This document shows positions 53,800-62,352 of a stretch of 64,000 nt of DNA, piece by piece. Position 1 is the first letter of the stretch. Every line of letters starts with the position of its first letter. This DNA is from Globicatella sulfidifaciens DSM 15739. GTDB taxonomy: Bacteria > Bacillota > Bacilli > Lactobacillales > Aerococcaceae. Where the stretch lies: NCBI RefSeq assembly GCF_900167405.1, contig NZ_FUWO01000002.1, forward strand, positions 165,840-229,839. The letters are read 5' to 3'. The translations under genes and the position numbers were made by a program. Under the pieces are notes generated by a model, which had not been told where the DNA came from, made no database searches, and was given only the letters and a program-made list of their open reading frames with translations.

Positions 53800-54900
53800 G
53801 TGAAAAATATTTTTAAAGGACTGATTATTTTTGTCCTGTTAGCGTTGATTGGTGTGTTGCTTTACGCGACCCGTATGAATAAAACAGCAAAACCAACTCA
53901 ACCGGTGACCGTAAATACGGTTCAACAATTGGATCAAGTGGTTCAACAGATAGATAGCTATTATGTTAATCCTAATGAGAAATCATTCTTAAGGGAAGAA
54001 CCTATCGCTGATGAAGAGTTAACTCAATTAAAAGAAGCAATCGATACGGTCAATGCTTCAACAGCTGACAAAAATAAAGTCTTAGTAGAAATTGAAATTG
54101 TCGAATGGAAAAAAGCGGCCTTAGATGCGGTTAATCATTTATACAGTGGCTCAGCGACCCCTGTTATCAAAGGTGATCAAGTAGCTACTAAAAAAGTTTT
54201 AGCCGATAACCTTAAATTAGCAGATGTTGAAAAAGTGGCGACCGATTTTATTGATACCATGCCTAAGCGTTTATTGTTAGATGACGAAGAGGTTCCTGAA
54301 GATAAATTCAATACTGCCATTACGGAATTAATTAACGAGGCCAAAGTTCAATTTGAAAACTTTGACAAAGCGATTGAGGCTTTAAACAAAGTGAAATCGA
54401 TTGATATTGAAGATGGCCAAATCGGTAATATTGCGAAAGGTTTACGTGACTTTGAAAAATTACGTGACAAAGTCACAGATGACAATCTATTAAAACAATT
54501 GAATGAAAAAGCAGATCAATATTTATCTGTCTTCTTAACAGCGTTCACTGAAATTGCGAGTGAGATTCCAGGTTATTATGATATTGCCTTAGTTGCAGCA
54601 GAACCGTCTCAATTACTGACCAAGTTGATGAAAGAAAATCGTGAGACGCTAGAAGCGACAGAAACTGAAACAGAAACGACAGAAGAAGTGGTAACGGAAG
54701 AAATTGTGACTGAAGAAAGTCAATATGTGCCGGAACCGTCATACACGGAACCACCTGTAACAGAGCCGCCGGTAACAGAGCCGCCGGTAACAGAGCCGCC
54801 GGTAACGGAACCACCTGTAACAGAGCCGCCAACAACCGAGCCCCCGGTAACGGAACCACCTGTAACGGAACCACCTGTTTCATCAGATCAAACTGAATAA
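53800..54900 (+). CDS. membrane-anchored extracellular protein with C-terminal TEPPV repeats
   Basis: A 366-residue protein of unknown function. An N-terminal signal-anchor (about residues 5-22) is followed by a helical domain of about 250 residues rich in Asp/Glu/Lys, a Thr/Glu-rich linker and about ten TEPPV repeats to the C-terminus. GTG 53800 was chosen because the SD TAGGTG lies just before it; GTG 53791 would overlap that SD. No LPxTG motif. The Pro-rich tail may span the wall. It lies 90 bp after the histidine kinase gene, in the same direction. Confidence 0.7.
   Translation: MKNIFKGLIIFVLLALIGVLLYATRMNKTAKPTQPVTVNTVQQLDQVVQQIDSYYVNPNEKSFLREEPIADEELTQLKEAIDTVNASTADKNKVLVEIEIVEWKKAALDAVNHLYSGSATPVIKGDQVATKKVLADNLKLADVEKVATDFIDTMPKRLLLDDEEVPEDKFNTAITELINEAKVQFENFDKAIEALNKVKSIDIEDGQIGNIAKGLRDFEKLRDKVTDDNLLKQLNEKADQYLSVFLTAFTEIASEIPGYYDIALVAAEPSQLLTKLMKENRETLEATETETETTEEVVTEEIVTEESQYVPEPSYTEPPVTEPPVTEPPVTEPPVTEPPVTEPPTTEPPVTEPPVTEPPVSSDQTE
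54745..54877 (+). repeat. 15-bp tandem repeats encoding (TEPPV)n
   Basis: About nine to ten imperfect 15-bp units, for example ACAGAGCCGCCGGTA and ACGGAACCACCTGTA, in frame. Identical neighbouring units (54763-54810) suggest copy number can change. Confidence 0.85.
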
Positions 54901-54908
54901 TTTTATTT

Positions 54909-54939
54909 ATGAGGCTGGGACCAAACGTCCGAGCCTCAT
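54909..54939 (+). terminator. GC-rich hairpin after the TEPPV gene
   Basis: ATGAGGCT-GGGAC pairs with GTCC-AGCCTCAT; there is no T run after it on the plus strand, so termination efficiency is doubtful. Confidence 0.5.
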
Positions 54940-54991
54940 TCCACTATATGAACAAAAAGATGTATGAAGGCAAATAGATTAGAAGAGGTGT

Positions 54992-55675
54992 ATGATGAAG
55001 ACTGTTTGTTATATTGCTCATCCGGATGTTAATCAATCAAGTAGCCAACAATATTTACTAGAGTCAGGGTTAAATTATTCTCAAGCTCAATATGTGAACT
55101 TATATGAGATGATGAATAATTTAGTAATTGAACAAGAACAAAATCGCTTGTTAGCCGCTGATCAAATTATTTTTCAATTTCCAATGTATTGGTATCAAGC
55201 CCCAGGAATCTTATTTGAATGGATTAATCAAGTATGGTCTACATTAAAACCAAGTCAACTCAAAGGTAAAACATTAGGAATTGTGGTAGTGGTAGGCGGT
55301 AAGAAAGAGCATTATCAATCTGGTGGAAGAGAGGGGAGAACTGTTTCTGAATTACTCTCAAACTTTGAAGTACTGGCTCGTCATTTTAAGATGAACTATA
55401 AACCTATCTTCGCAATCCATCAATTCCAATATATGAATGAGCAACAAAAAGCTCATTTGATGTGGCGTTATTTGTTTTACTTAGAGACAACAGAAGAGGA
55501 ACGTTTAACTAATTATCAGAGATTTATTATTGCTCGAGCAAAAACATTAATTGGTGAAGAAATAGCTGATGATCATAATTTGGCTCCTTTGTGGCAGGCG
55601 TTTATCTCACAATTAGAAATGCAAGAGTTCGAAATTGAAGAGTTGATGGGAATCAATTTGGAGGAGGAAATGTAA
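54992..55675 (+). CDS. flavodoxin-fold NAD(P)H oxidoreductase (quinone reductase/KefF-like)
   Basis: A 227-residue protein with the flavodoxin-like fold of NAD(P)H:quinone oxidoreductases: QIIFQFPMYWYQAPGIL (about residues 59-75), LKGKTLGIVVVVGG and GGREGRTVSELL. The family reduces quinones with FMN/FAD and protects from electrophiles, or activates Kef K+ channels. SD AGAAGAGGTG. The next, 54-codon ORF begins on the last base of its stop codon. Confidence 0.85.
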   Translation: MMKTVCYIAHPDVNQSSSQQYLLESGLNYSQAQYVNLYEMMNNLVIEQEQNRLLAADQIIFQFPMYWYQAPGILFEWINQVWSTLKPSQLKGKTLGIVVVVGGKKEHYQSGGREGRTVSELLSNFEVLARHFKMNYKPIFAIHQFQYMNEQQKAHLMWRYLFYLETTEEERLTNYQRFIIARAKTLIGEEIADDHNLAPLWQAFISQLEMQEFEIEELMGINLEEEM

Positions 55676-55839
55676 TGTGGGATGAGAACTTATTAGAACC
55701 ACTTGCCAATGTGCTTAAGGACTACCCTTTGCGTCAACTACTAACCGTTTTAAAAGAACTGGACCAAAAACAGCAAGATCGCATCGAGCAATTAAAAGGA
55801 GAATTGGATGGTAAAGCTTGGAGTCCATCTGAATGGTAG
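55675..55839 (+). CDS. 54-residue protein overlapping the oxidoreductase stop codon
   Basis: ATG 55675 shares one base with the preceding TAA and is preceded by the excellent SD GGAGGAGG inside that gene. The product starts MWDENLLEPLANVLKDYP, is amphipathic and helical (LLTVLKELDQKQ) and ends WSPSEW, without a membrane segment. Tight coupling suggests it works with the flavodoxin-fold protein. No family was recognised. Confidence 0.65.
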   Translation: MWDENLLEPLANVLKDYPLRQLLTVLKELDQKQQDRIEQLKGELDGKAWSPSEW

Positions 55840-55916
55840 GATAAAAGTTAGATTAAAAGTTGATAATACAAACTATACAAATTATAATAATAACAGATGA
55901 ATGAGAAGGAGCGAGG

Positions 55917-57197
55917 ATGTTGTCAATTATTGAAGAATTAGAATGGCGTGGAGCCATTAATCAACAGACCGATGCAGAAGGATTAAAGAAATTAATAGAA
56001 ACTAAATCAATAGGCCTCTATTGTGGTGTAGACCCAACAGGAGATTCGATGCACATTGGACATCTAATTCCATTTATGGTGCTAAAGAGATTTCAGTTAG
56101 CGGGACATAAACCTGTCGTGTTAATTGGGGGTGCAACTGGTTCGATTGGAGATCCGAGTGGACGTACTTCAGAACGGTCATTACAAACAATGGATACCGT
56201 TAATGAGAATGCACGTAAGTTAGCAGCACAGTTTGATAAGTTATTCTTGAAAGGTGACGTCGCTAATAGCGGCTTTAGAATTGTTAACAACTATGATTGG
56301 TTAAGTCAAATTTCACTCTTAGATTTTTTACGTGACTATGGGAAGCATTTTAATATTAATACTATGTTAGCTAAAGATATCGTCTCAAGTCGATTAGAGG
56401 TTGGGATTTCATTTACGGAATTCTCATACCAAATTTTACAATCAATCGATTTTGCTTATTTACATAAAAATCACGATGTGCAATTACAAATTGGCGGGGC
56501 TGATCAATGGGGGAATATTACTTCCGGTTTAGATTATATCCGACGTACTCAAGGTCATGAAGCAGAGGTTTATGGCTTGACCATCCCATTGATGCTTAAA
56601 TCCGATGGAACAAAATTCGGTAAAACAGCTGGCGGTGCAGTATGGTTAGATCCGGAAAAAACAACGCCTTATGAATTCTACCAATTCTGGTTAAATCAAG
56701 CAGATGAAGATGTAGTAAAATTCTTAAAATATTTCACTTTCTTATCGAAGGAAGAAATTAATAAGCTCGAAGAGTCAGTTAAAAATGAACCTCATTTACG
56801 ATTAGCTCAAAAAACATTAGCAGAAGAAATAACGAAGTTTGTCCACGGTGAACAAGAATTAGCAGAAGCCATTCAAATCACTGAAGCTCTTTTCTCAGGT
56901 GATGTTCAAAATCTTTCTGAAAAGCAAATTGAAGAAGGATTTAAAAATATGCCACAATTTACAGCCAAAGAAGCGACTCAGAATTTGGCAGTATGGTTAG
57001 TTGACACTGGCATCGTTAATTCGCGTCGTCAATCAAGAGAATTTATTACCAATGGTGCGATAAGCTTAAATGGCAATAAAATTACCGATGTAGATTATGA
57101 AGTCTCAACCGATGATGCGATTGGTGGTAAATATATTATTGTTCGACGTGGTAAGAAAAATTATTATTTAGTTACTTTAACTGACAAAATTAAGTAG
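55917..57197 (+). CDS. tyrS: tyrosyl-tRNA synthetase
   Basis: Class I synthetase of 426 residues: DPTGDSMHIGHLIPF (HIGH motif, about 43-50), GGADQWGNITSGLDYI (about 195), the KMSKS-like KFGKT (about 232) and a C-terminal S4 RNA-binding domain (about 360-426; SRRQSREFI). ATG 55917 behind SD AGAAGGAG. No T-box leader is visible in the 77 bp upstream. Confidence 0.96.
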   Translation: MLSIIEELEWRGAINQQTDAEGLKKLIETKSIGLYCGVDPTGDSMHIGHLIPFMVLKRFQLAGHKPVVLIGGATGSIGDPSGRTSERSLQTMDTVNENARKLAAQFDKLFLKGDVANSGFRIVNNYDWLSQISLLDFLRDYGKHFNINTMLAKDIVSSRLEVGISFTEFSYQILQSIDFAYLHKNHDVQLQIGGADQWGNITSGLDYIRRTQGHEAEVYGLTIPLMLKSDGTKFGKTAGGAVWLDPEKTTPYEFYQFWLNQADEDVVKFLKYFTFLSKEEINKLEESVKNEPHLRLAQKTLAEEITKFVHGEQELAEAIQITEALFSGDVQNLSEKQIEEGFKNMPQFTAKEATQNLAVWLVDTGIVNSRRQSREFITNGAISLNGNKITDVDYEVSTDDAIGGKYIIVRRGKKNYYLVTLTDKIK

Positions 57198-57245
57198 ATT
57201 TTTTTATTCGTCTAACAGACGTTAAGTAACACATTAATTAACTGT

Positions 57246-57446
57246 TTGGTCTCATCTATTTAATTTATCGCGCGGTGGTTGAGTGGCCTCAAACCTCGTC
57301 TTAATGAGTCTAAGCATATACATGGCCAATTCAGTCAAGTTTTTACTCGTTAATAAAAAGCACAGTGGTTGAGTAGCCTCCACTGTTGTACGGGGATGGG
57401 CAGAAGAAACGAAAACTTTCCGGTTTTCTACTTCTGGTTCACTCCC
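57246..57446 (+). repeat. dispersed modular repeat, copy 8 (A-A-B, partly degenerate)
   Basis: Two A segments (GCGCGGTGGTTGAGTGGCC at about 57271; GCACAGTGGTTGAGTAGCC at about 57360) and one B hairpin ending GGTTCACTCCC. It starts about 50 bp after the tyrS stop. The 5' end is eroded (TTGGTCTCAT). Confidence 0.8.
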
Positions 57447-57492
57447 TGTTTTATTGTAGTTTGTAACATTGAGGTGAAAAGCATTGAGTAAG

Positions 57493-57509
57493 TTTACAAC
57501 TATGTTACA
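57493..57509 (-). promoter_or_regulatory. WalR (YycF) box upstream of the NlpC/P60 gene
   Basis: Read on the minus strand: TGTAAC-ATAGT-TGTAAA, a full match to TGTWAH-N5-TGTWAH. It lies 135 bp before the start codon. WalRK controls peptidoglycan hydrolases in many Firmicutes. Confidence 0.6.
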
Positions 57510-57643
57510 AAGTAAATACGATTTGGATAAATTCAACAATATCCGATTTGCATGTGTTAAGATAGTCTCAGCTAATTAAAGAGGGGAAGACCCCTTGTAT
57601 TCTGAATGATATATAAAATTATTTTACTAGGAGAGATGGACTA

Positions 57644-59359
57644 ATGAAGCTGAGCTTTACTAAAAAAGCATTTAAAACCTTATTTACGTCAACAATCATC
57701 TTAGGCTCTGTTGCTTCACCGATTGCAACATTTGCTCAAGATTATGATACACTTATTAACGATACTCAAGCTGCGATTGATAATTTATCAGCTCAACAAG
57801 CAGCCTTATATTCTGAATTAGCTTTAGGATACGAAGCTTTAACAGCATTAAAAGAAGAAGCTGAAACTTTATTAGCTGATATCGCTAAAGATGATGAAGC
57901 AATTGAAGAATTAAACGGACAAATCGCAGAATTAGAAGAATTAATCGCAAAACGTGAAGAACTATTGGATGATCAAGCAAGAGCGGTTCAAGCGAATGGT
58001 GGTAGCACTAATTACTTAAGCTTAATTGCTTCTTCAGAATCTATTAGCGAATTTGTTGGACGTTTAGACGTTGTTCGTAAAATGGTTTCTTCTAATAAAG
58101 ATTTATTAGCAACTCAAAAAGAAGATAAAGAACAAGTTGTTAAAAAACAAGATGAAGTAAAAGCAGCAAAAGAAGAAAAAATTAACAAACAAATTGAATT
58201 AGAAGGTTTGAAAGCTTCATTAGAAGTGCAACAAAGTGCTAACGAAGAAGTTTACAACACTCTTACTGGAGACATTACTTTAGCTGCGGGACATCGTGAT
58301 GCTTTAGTAGCAGAAAAAGCAGCTTTCGAAGAACAACAAGCGATTGCTATTGCGCAAGCAGAAGCAGCAGCTCGTATGGCGGCCGAAGAAGCAGCAGCTC
58401 AAGAAGCGGCATTAGTTGCGGCAGCAGCTCAGGTTGAAGAAACAACTGTAGCCAACGAAGTAGAGTTACCTGAAGTAGCAGCACCAGTTGCCGAAGAAAC
58501 AGTGGCGGAAGTAACAGAAGCACCAGTTGTCGAAGAAACAGTAGCAGAAGTAACAGAAGCACCAGTTGTTGAAGAAACAGTAGCGGAAGTGACTGAAGCG
58601 CCTGTTGTTGAAGAAACAGTAGCGGAAGTGACTGAAGCGCCTGTTGTTGAAGAAACAGTAGCAGAAGTAACGGAAGCACCAGTTGTTGAGGAAACAGTAG
58701 CAGAAGTAACGGAAGCACCAGTTGTTGAAGAAACGGTAGCAGAAGTAACGGAAGCGCCAGTTGTTGAAGACTTTGGAAATGAAGATAATTATGCAGCCGA
58801 AGAGGCAGCACGTATTGCAGCTGAAGAAGAAGCTGCGCGTATTGCGGCTGAAGAAGAAGCAGCACGTATTGCGGCTGAAGAAGAAGCGGCGCGTATCGCG
58901 GCCGAAGAAGAGGCAGCACGTATTGCGGCTGAAGAAGAAGCAGCACGTATTGCAGCTGAAGAAGAGGCAGCAGCATCAGCACCAGTGGCAACCGGAGATG
59001 TTTCTGCATTATTAAGTAATGCTTCACAATATTTAGGAACTCCATATGTGTGGGGTGGAAAATCACCAAGCGGATTTGATTGCTCAGGTTTCGTACAATA
59101 TGTATTTAAGCAAACATATGGTATTGATGTAGGTGGCTATACTGGAGCACAAGAATACGCTGGTGCTCAAATTAGTGTAGCTGAAGCTCAACCTGGAGAT
59201 TTATACTTCTGGGGATCCCCTGGAGGAACATACCACGTTGCAATCGCAACAGGTGGTGGTGGTTACATCCACGCTTCTCAACCTGGAACACCATTAGAGT
59301 ATAACTCAGTTAGTTCATACTTCATGCCAAGCTTTGCAGTACGTGTGAATGTACAATAA
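57644..59359 (+). CDS. secreted peptidoglycan hydrolase with coiled coil, two repeat tracts and NlpC/P60 domain
   Basis: A 571-residue SagA/P60-type hydrolase. Signal peptide about 1-29 (cleavage after TFA-QD), a PcsB/SagA-like coiled coil (about 33-235), seven copies of [13 protein letters not shown] (about 284-374), six copies of RIAAEEEAA (about 390-443), then an NlpC/P60 domain (about 452-571). The domain shows the catalytic Cys in [11 protein letters not shown] and the catalytic His in TYHVAIAT. It should cleave peptide cross-bridges during septation. SD AGGAGAG. A consensus WalR box lies upstream. Confidence 0.92.
   Translation: MKLSFTKKAFKTLFTSTIILGSVASPIATFAQDYDTLINDTQAAIDNLSAQQAALYSELALGYEALTALKEEAETLLADIAKDDEAIEELNGQIAELEELIAKREELLDDQARAVQANGGSTNYLSLIASSESISEFVGRLDVVRKMVSSNKDLLATQKEDKEQVVKKQDEVKAAKEEKINKQIELEGLKASLEVQQSANEEVYNTLTGDITLAAGHRDALVAEKAAFEEQQAIAIAQAEAAARMAAEEAAAQEAALVAAAAQVEETTVANEVELPEVAAPVAEETVAEVTEAPVVEETVAEVTEAPVVEETVAEVTEAPVVEETVAEVTEAPVVEETVAEVTEAPVVEETVAEVTEAPVVEETVAEVTEAPVVEDFGNEDNYAAEEAARIAAEEEAARIAAEEEAARIAAEEEAARIAAEEEAARIAAEEEAARIAAEEEAAASAPVATGDVSALLSNASQYLGTPYVWGGKSPSGFDCSGFVQYVFKQTYGIDVGGYTGAQEYAGAQISVAEAQPGDLYFWGSPGGTYHVAIATGGGGYIHASQPGTPLEYNSVSSYFMPSFAVRVNVQ
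58493..58765 (+). repeat. seven 39-bp tandem coding repeats
   Basis: Seven units of 13 codons ([13 protein letters not shown]) with only synonymous differences between units, in the linker of the NlpC/P60 protein. Synonymous drift with protein conservation suggests selection or gene-conversion on the protein repeat. Confidence 0.95.
58811..58972 (+). repeat. six 27-bp tandem coding repeats
   Basis: Six units of nine codons (RIAAEEEAA), forming a predicted continuous helix before the catalytic domain. Confidence 0.95.
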
Positions 59360-59374
59360 AATAATAAATAAACT

Positions 59375-59408
59375 TACCAAGTGGCTCTAAGCTACTTGGT
59401 ATTTTTTT
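59375..59408 (+). terminator. intrinsic terminator of the NlpC/P60 gene
   Basis: TACCAAGT pairs with ACTTGGTA around an 11-nt loop, followed by TTTTTTT. Confidence 0.9.
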
Positions 59409-59530
59409 GTCATGTTTCAAAAGAATGATATAGGACGTTTATTGATTGAAATTTTCGAGAGGATTGTTGTAAAAGCATTGGGATAAAAAGGGGAGTAATT
59501 CGAATTTGAGCATTGATGAGAAGAAAACAG

Positions 59531-59854
59531 GGAGTGGGCAAGAAGTAGAAAATCAGTTGATTTTCGCTTCGTCTGCCCACCCCCGCACAGTTGGGAGTGG
59601 ACCAGAAGTAGAAAAGCGATTGATTTTCGCTTCGTTTGTCCACCCCCGCATAGTTGAGTAGGCCTCAAACAAGTCGAAAGACGCAGTTTGAGGCCACTCA
59701 ACCACTGCGCTTTTAATTAACAAACAATAACTTAATTGATTTTATCAACTCTATCCCTAACCTCATTAAGACGCAGCTTGATACCACTCAACCACTGCGC
59801 TTTGAATTAAATAGATATGCCTGAACAGAATTTAAAAAGTTTTTGCCCAGCCTC
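59531..59854 (-). repeat. dispersed modular repeat, copy 9 (full A-A-B-B, reverse orientation)
   Basis: A 324-bp copy on the minus strand, from TGCCCAGCCTC (59844-59854, element start) to GGGAGTGGGCA (59531-59541, element end). B hairpins at about 59531-59588 and 59594-59650, A hairpins with CCACTCAACCACTGCGC at about 59692-59710 and 59785-59803. It lies after the terminator of the hydrolase gene and before clcA; the gene-free gap is 648 bp in all. Confidence 0.9.
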
Positions 59855-60007
59855 TGTTGAGACAATGAGTTTTAATTTTCCATCTTTATAACCAAAAAAT
59901 AAAAAGTTGAAGCATTTTTTTAGTTGTATCGGCAATCATTTAAAAAATTTTTGATGAACCTTTTTTTGTTCTATCGGCTTTGATATACTATACATTGGAG
60001 CATAGAG

Positions 60008-61315
60008 GTGAATAAATTGGAAAGTTATTGTTTAAGCAAGCAAATAAAGATGTTAGTACTAGGGATTGTTGTAGGGGCTATATCAGGTGTGATAGTAAGT
60101 GCGTTTCGATTTGGTATAGGGATTATATATAATCAGGTTGGAGAACTCTATCATCAAATGAAAGAGAATACCTTAATCGTCGTGTTATGGTTAATTTTTT
60201 CATTGATATTAGGATGGGTATTATCAATTATCACTAAAACGGATAGAGATATTAAAGGAAGTGGCATTCCACAAGTAGAATTACAAATGCATGGAAAGTT
60301 ATCGATGAACTGGTGGAGTGTACTTTGGAAAAAATTTACTGTTGGTACATTGGCAATTGGTTCGGGATTGCTGTTAGGTAGAGAAGGACCGTCAATTCAG
60401 TTAGGATCGGTAGTAGGACTTGGGTTAAGTCAAACTTTTAAGCTTGATGAAAAGACTAAAAAAGCTCTCATTGCTTGTGGAGCGAGTGCAGGGGTAGCCG
60501 CTGCTTTCAATGCTCCATTGGCAGGATTAATGTTTTCAATTGAAGAGCTCTATAAGAAGATGAATCATCAAATTGTCTTAATGATATTAACAGCTTCATT
60601 AACGGCCCATCAAGTTTCGGCAAAGGTTTTCGGGCATCAACCTACTTTAAATTTGTTGAATGAACACACTTTCCCACCGAAAGAATATTATTGGCTAGTA
60701 GCTTTGGGATTTTTTCTTGCTTTTGGTGGCTATCTATATTCAAAAGTAACCTTATCTTTACCAATTATCTTTAAGAGTTGCTTTCCATTCTTAAATAAAC
60801 ATTACTATGGATTAGTACCGTTAGTTTTGATAATTCCGCTAGGGATTTACTTTCCTTTTTTATTAGGTGGCGGAGGACCATTAATACTTTTTTTATTGAA
60901 CAACCATTTTTCACTAAGTATGTTAATTATATTTTTGCTATTACGCTTTATTTATTCAATGTTATCCTTTGGTTCGGGTTTACCAGGAGGCATTTTCTTG
61001 CCTATATTAAGTCTTGGAGCACTTCACGGACTTGTTTTCGCAACAATTGCGACGCAATACTTTGGTTTTCCTGAAGGATTTTTATCTTATATTGTCATGT
61101 TCTCGATGGCGGGTTATTTTGCTTCTATTAGTAAAGCACCATTTACCGCTATTCTATTGGTGACAGAAATGGTAGGAGGAGTGACACAATTAGTACCAAT
61201 TGCAATTTGTGTCTTAGTCTCTTATTTTATTGCTACGTTATTAGGTGTATCCCCTATCTATGAAGTACTAGCTGAAAGACTGTATTTTGATCAAAAAAAG
61301 GTTCATCACAGCTAA
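60008..61315 (+). CDS. ClC-family chloride channel/antiporter
   Basis: A 435-residue membrane protein with about ten to twelve helices. Selectivity motifs GSGIPQVE (about residue 86), GREGPSIQLG (about 127, containing the gating Glu) and GSGLPGGIFLPIL (about 322) define ClC proteins. It ends without the C-terminal CBS or TrkA domains. Starts at GTG 60008 (SD GGAG) or TTG 60017 (SD AGAGGTG); the choice changes three residues. Such proteins exchange Cl- and protons, for example in acid resistance. Confidence 0.9.
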   Translation: MNKLESYCLSKQIKMLVLGIVVGAISGVIVSAFRFGIGIIYNQVGELYHQMKENTLIVVLWLIFSLILGWVLSIITKTDRDIKGSGIPQVELQMHGKLSMNWWSVLWKKFTVGTLAIGSGLLLGREGPSIQLGSVVGLGLSQTFKLDEKTKKALIACGASAGVAAAFNAPLAGLMFSIEELYKKMNHQIVLMILTASLTAHQVSAKVFGHQPTLNLLNEHTFPPKEYYWLVALGFFLAFGGYLYSKVTLSLPIIFKSCFPFLNKHYYGLVPLVLIIPLGIYFPFLLGGGGPLILFLLNNHFSLSMLIIFLLLRFIYSMLSFGSGLPGGIFLPILSLGALHGLVFATIATQYFGFPEGFLSYIVMFSMAGYFASISKAPFTAILLVTEMVGGVTQLVPIAICVLVSYFIATLLGVSPIYEVLAERLYFDQKKVHHS

Positions 61316-61408
61316 GATAAGTTTGTGTATGGTATTTGTATTAAAGCTTGAGATAGGAATATCAAAAGTTTCTATGGTATAATATTTAAGAATGTGAGGA
61401 GGCATTAC

Positions 61409-62286
61409 ATGACAAAAGTACGTAAAGCAGTTATCCCAGCTGCAGGTTATGGAACGGGATTTTTTCCCGCAACTAAAGCAAGTTCTAAAGAACTGTTACC
61501 GATTGTTGATAAACCAATTATTCAATTTATAGTAGAAGAGGCTTTTGATTCAGGAATTGAAGAAGTATTAATTATTACCGGTAAACAAAAACGTTCAATT
61601 GAGGATCATTTTGATTCAAATTATGAATTAGAACAAAATTTAGCTGAAAATGGAAAAGAAGCATTATTAAATATTGTAAAATCAACTACCAGAGAAGGCT
61701 TATACTTTGTTCGCCAATCTTATCCGCTAGGGTTAGGAGATGCTATCTTACATGCGAAAGCTTTTGTTGCCAATGAACCTTTTGCGGTACTATTAGGTGA
61801 TAACATTACAGAAGGGGATATCCCGGTAACTAAGCAACTCATTGATTTATATGAAGAGCATCAATCCGCCTGTGTAGCAGTTGTCGAAATGGATAATACA
61901 CCAGAAAAAAATACGGTTTTGCCCAAATAGAATCTGACCAATTGTCTGATGAAACGGTATTTTCTGTCAAAACATTTGTCGAAAAACCCAGTAAAGCAGA
62001 GCAACCTTCAAATTTAGTTATAGCGGGACGATATATATTAACTCCGGATATATTTGAAGTGTTAGAGTCATTAAAACCAGGTGTTGATGAAGAAATTCAA
62101 TTAACTGATGCTATTAATCAACTATCTCAAACAAATAAAGTTCTTGCTAAAGTTATTGAGGGTGAACGATTTGATGTTGGTGACAAATTAGGCTATCTGG
62201 AATACAGCTTACAATATGGCTTGAGACATCCTGAAACGAGTCAGGATTTAAAAAAATATTTAATTGAGCTAGTAAAACAACTATAA
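61409..62286 (+). pseudogene. galU: GalU-type UTP-glucose-1-phosphate uridylyltransferase paralogue, frameshifted
   Basis: Two frames together spell a ~290-residue GalU protein. The first (61409-61930) ends NTVLPK after an A7 tract (61906-61912, in CCAG-A7-TACGG); reading the other frame from there gives YGFAQIESDQLSDETVF and runs to 62286, ending in the normal GalU C-terminus. One A more would restore the frame. In addition, the nucleotide-binding motif G-x-GTR-F-x-P-ATK reads GYGTGFFPATK, with Gly for the conserved Arg, so even a repaired protein may be impaired. SD GAGGAGG before ATG 61409. Sequencing error at the A tract cannot be excluded. Confidence 0.8.
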
Positions 62287-62352
62287 CAATAGAGTAAAAT
62301 ACGTTTATTTGCGTATTTATAATTAGAGAATTATCTAAATGGAGGGGAAGAG

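Noticed and set aside
55840..55916. T-box leader for tyrS
   Set aside because: Only 77 bp between genes, and no AGGTGG-type T-box motif or terminator there.
57252..57539. Minus-strand 95-codon ORF over repeat copy 8
   Set aside because: Also repeat-derived, with no SD.
58493..58765. Regular 39-bp repeats that could suggest a CRISPR array
   Set aside because: There are no spacers; units are contiguous, in frame and differ at synonymous positions, so they are coding repeats.
58347..59069. Long minus-strand open frame opposite the hydrolase repeats
   Set aside because: Leu/Gln-rich low-complexity shadow created by the coding repeats on the plus strand; no SD.
59410..59701. Minus-strand ORFs over repeat copy 9
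   Set aside because: They arise from the repeat modules themselves (similar peptides appear in other copies) and have no SD.
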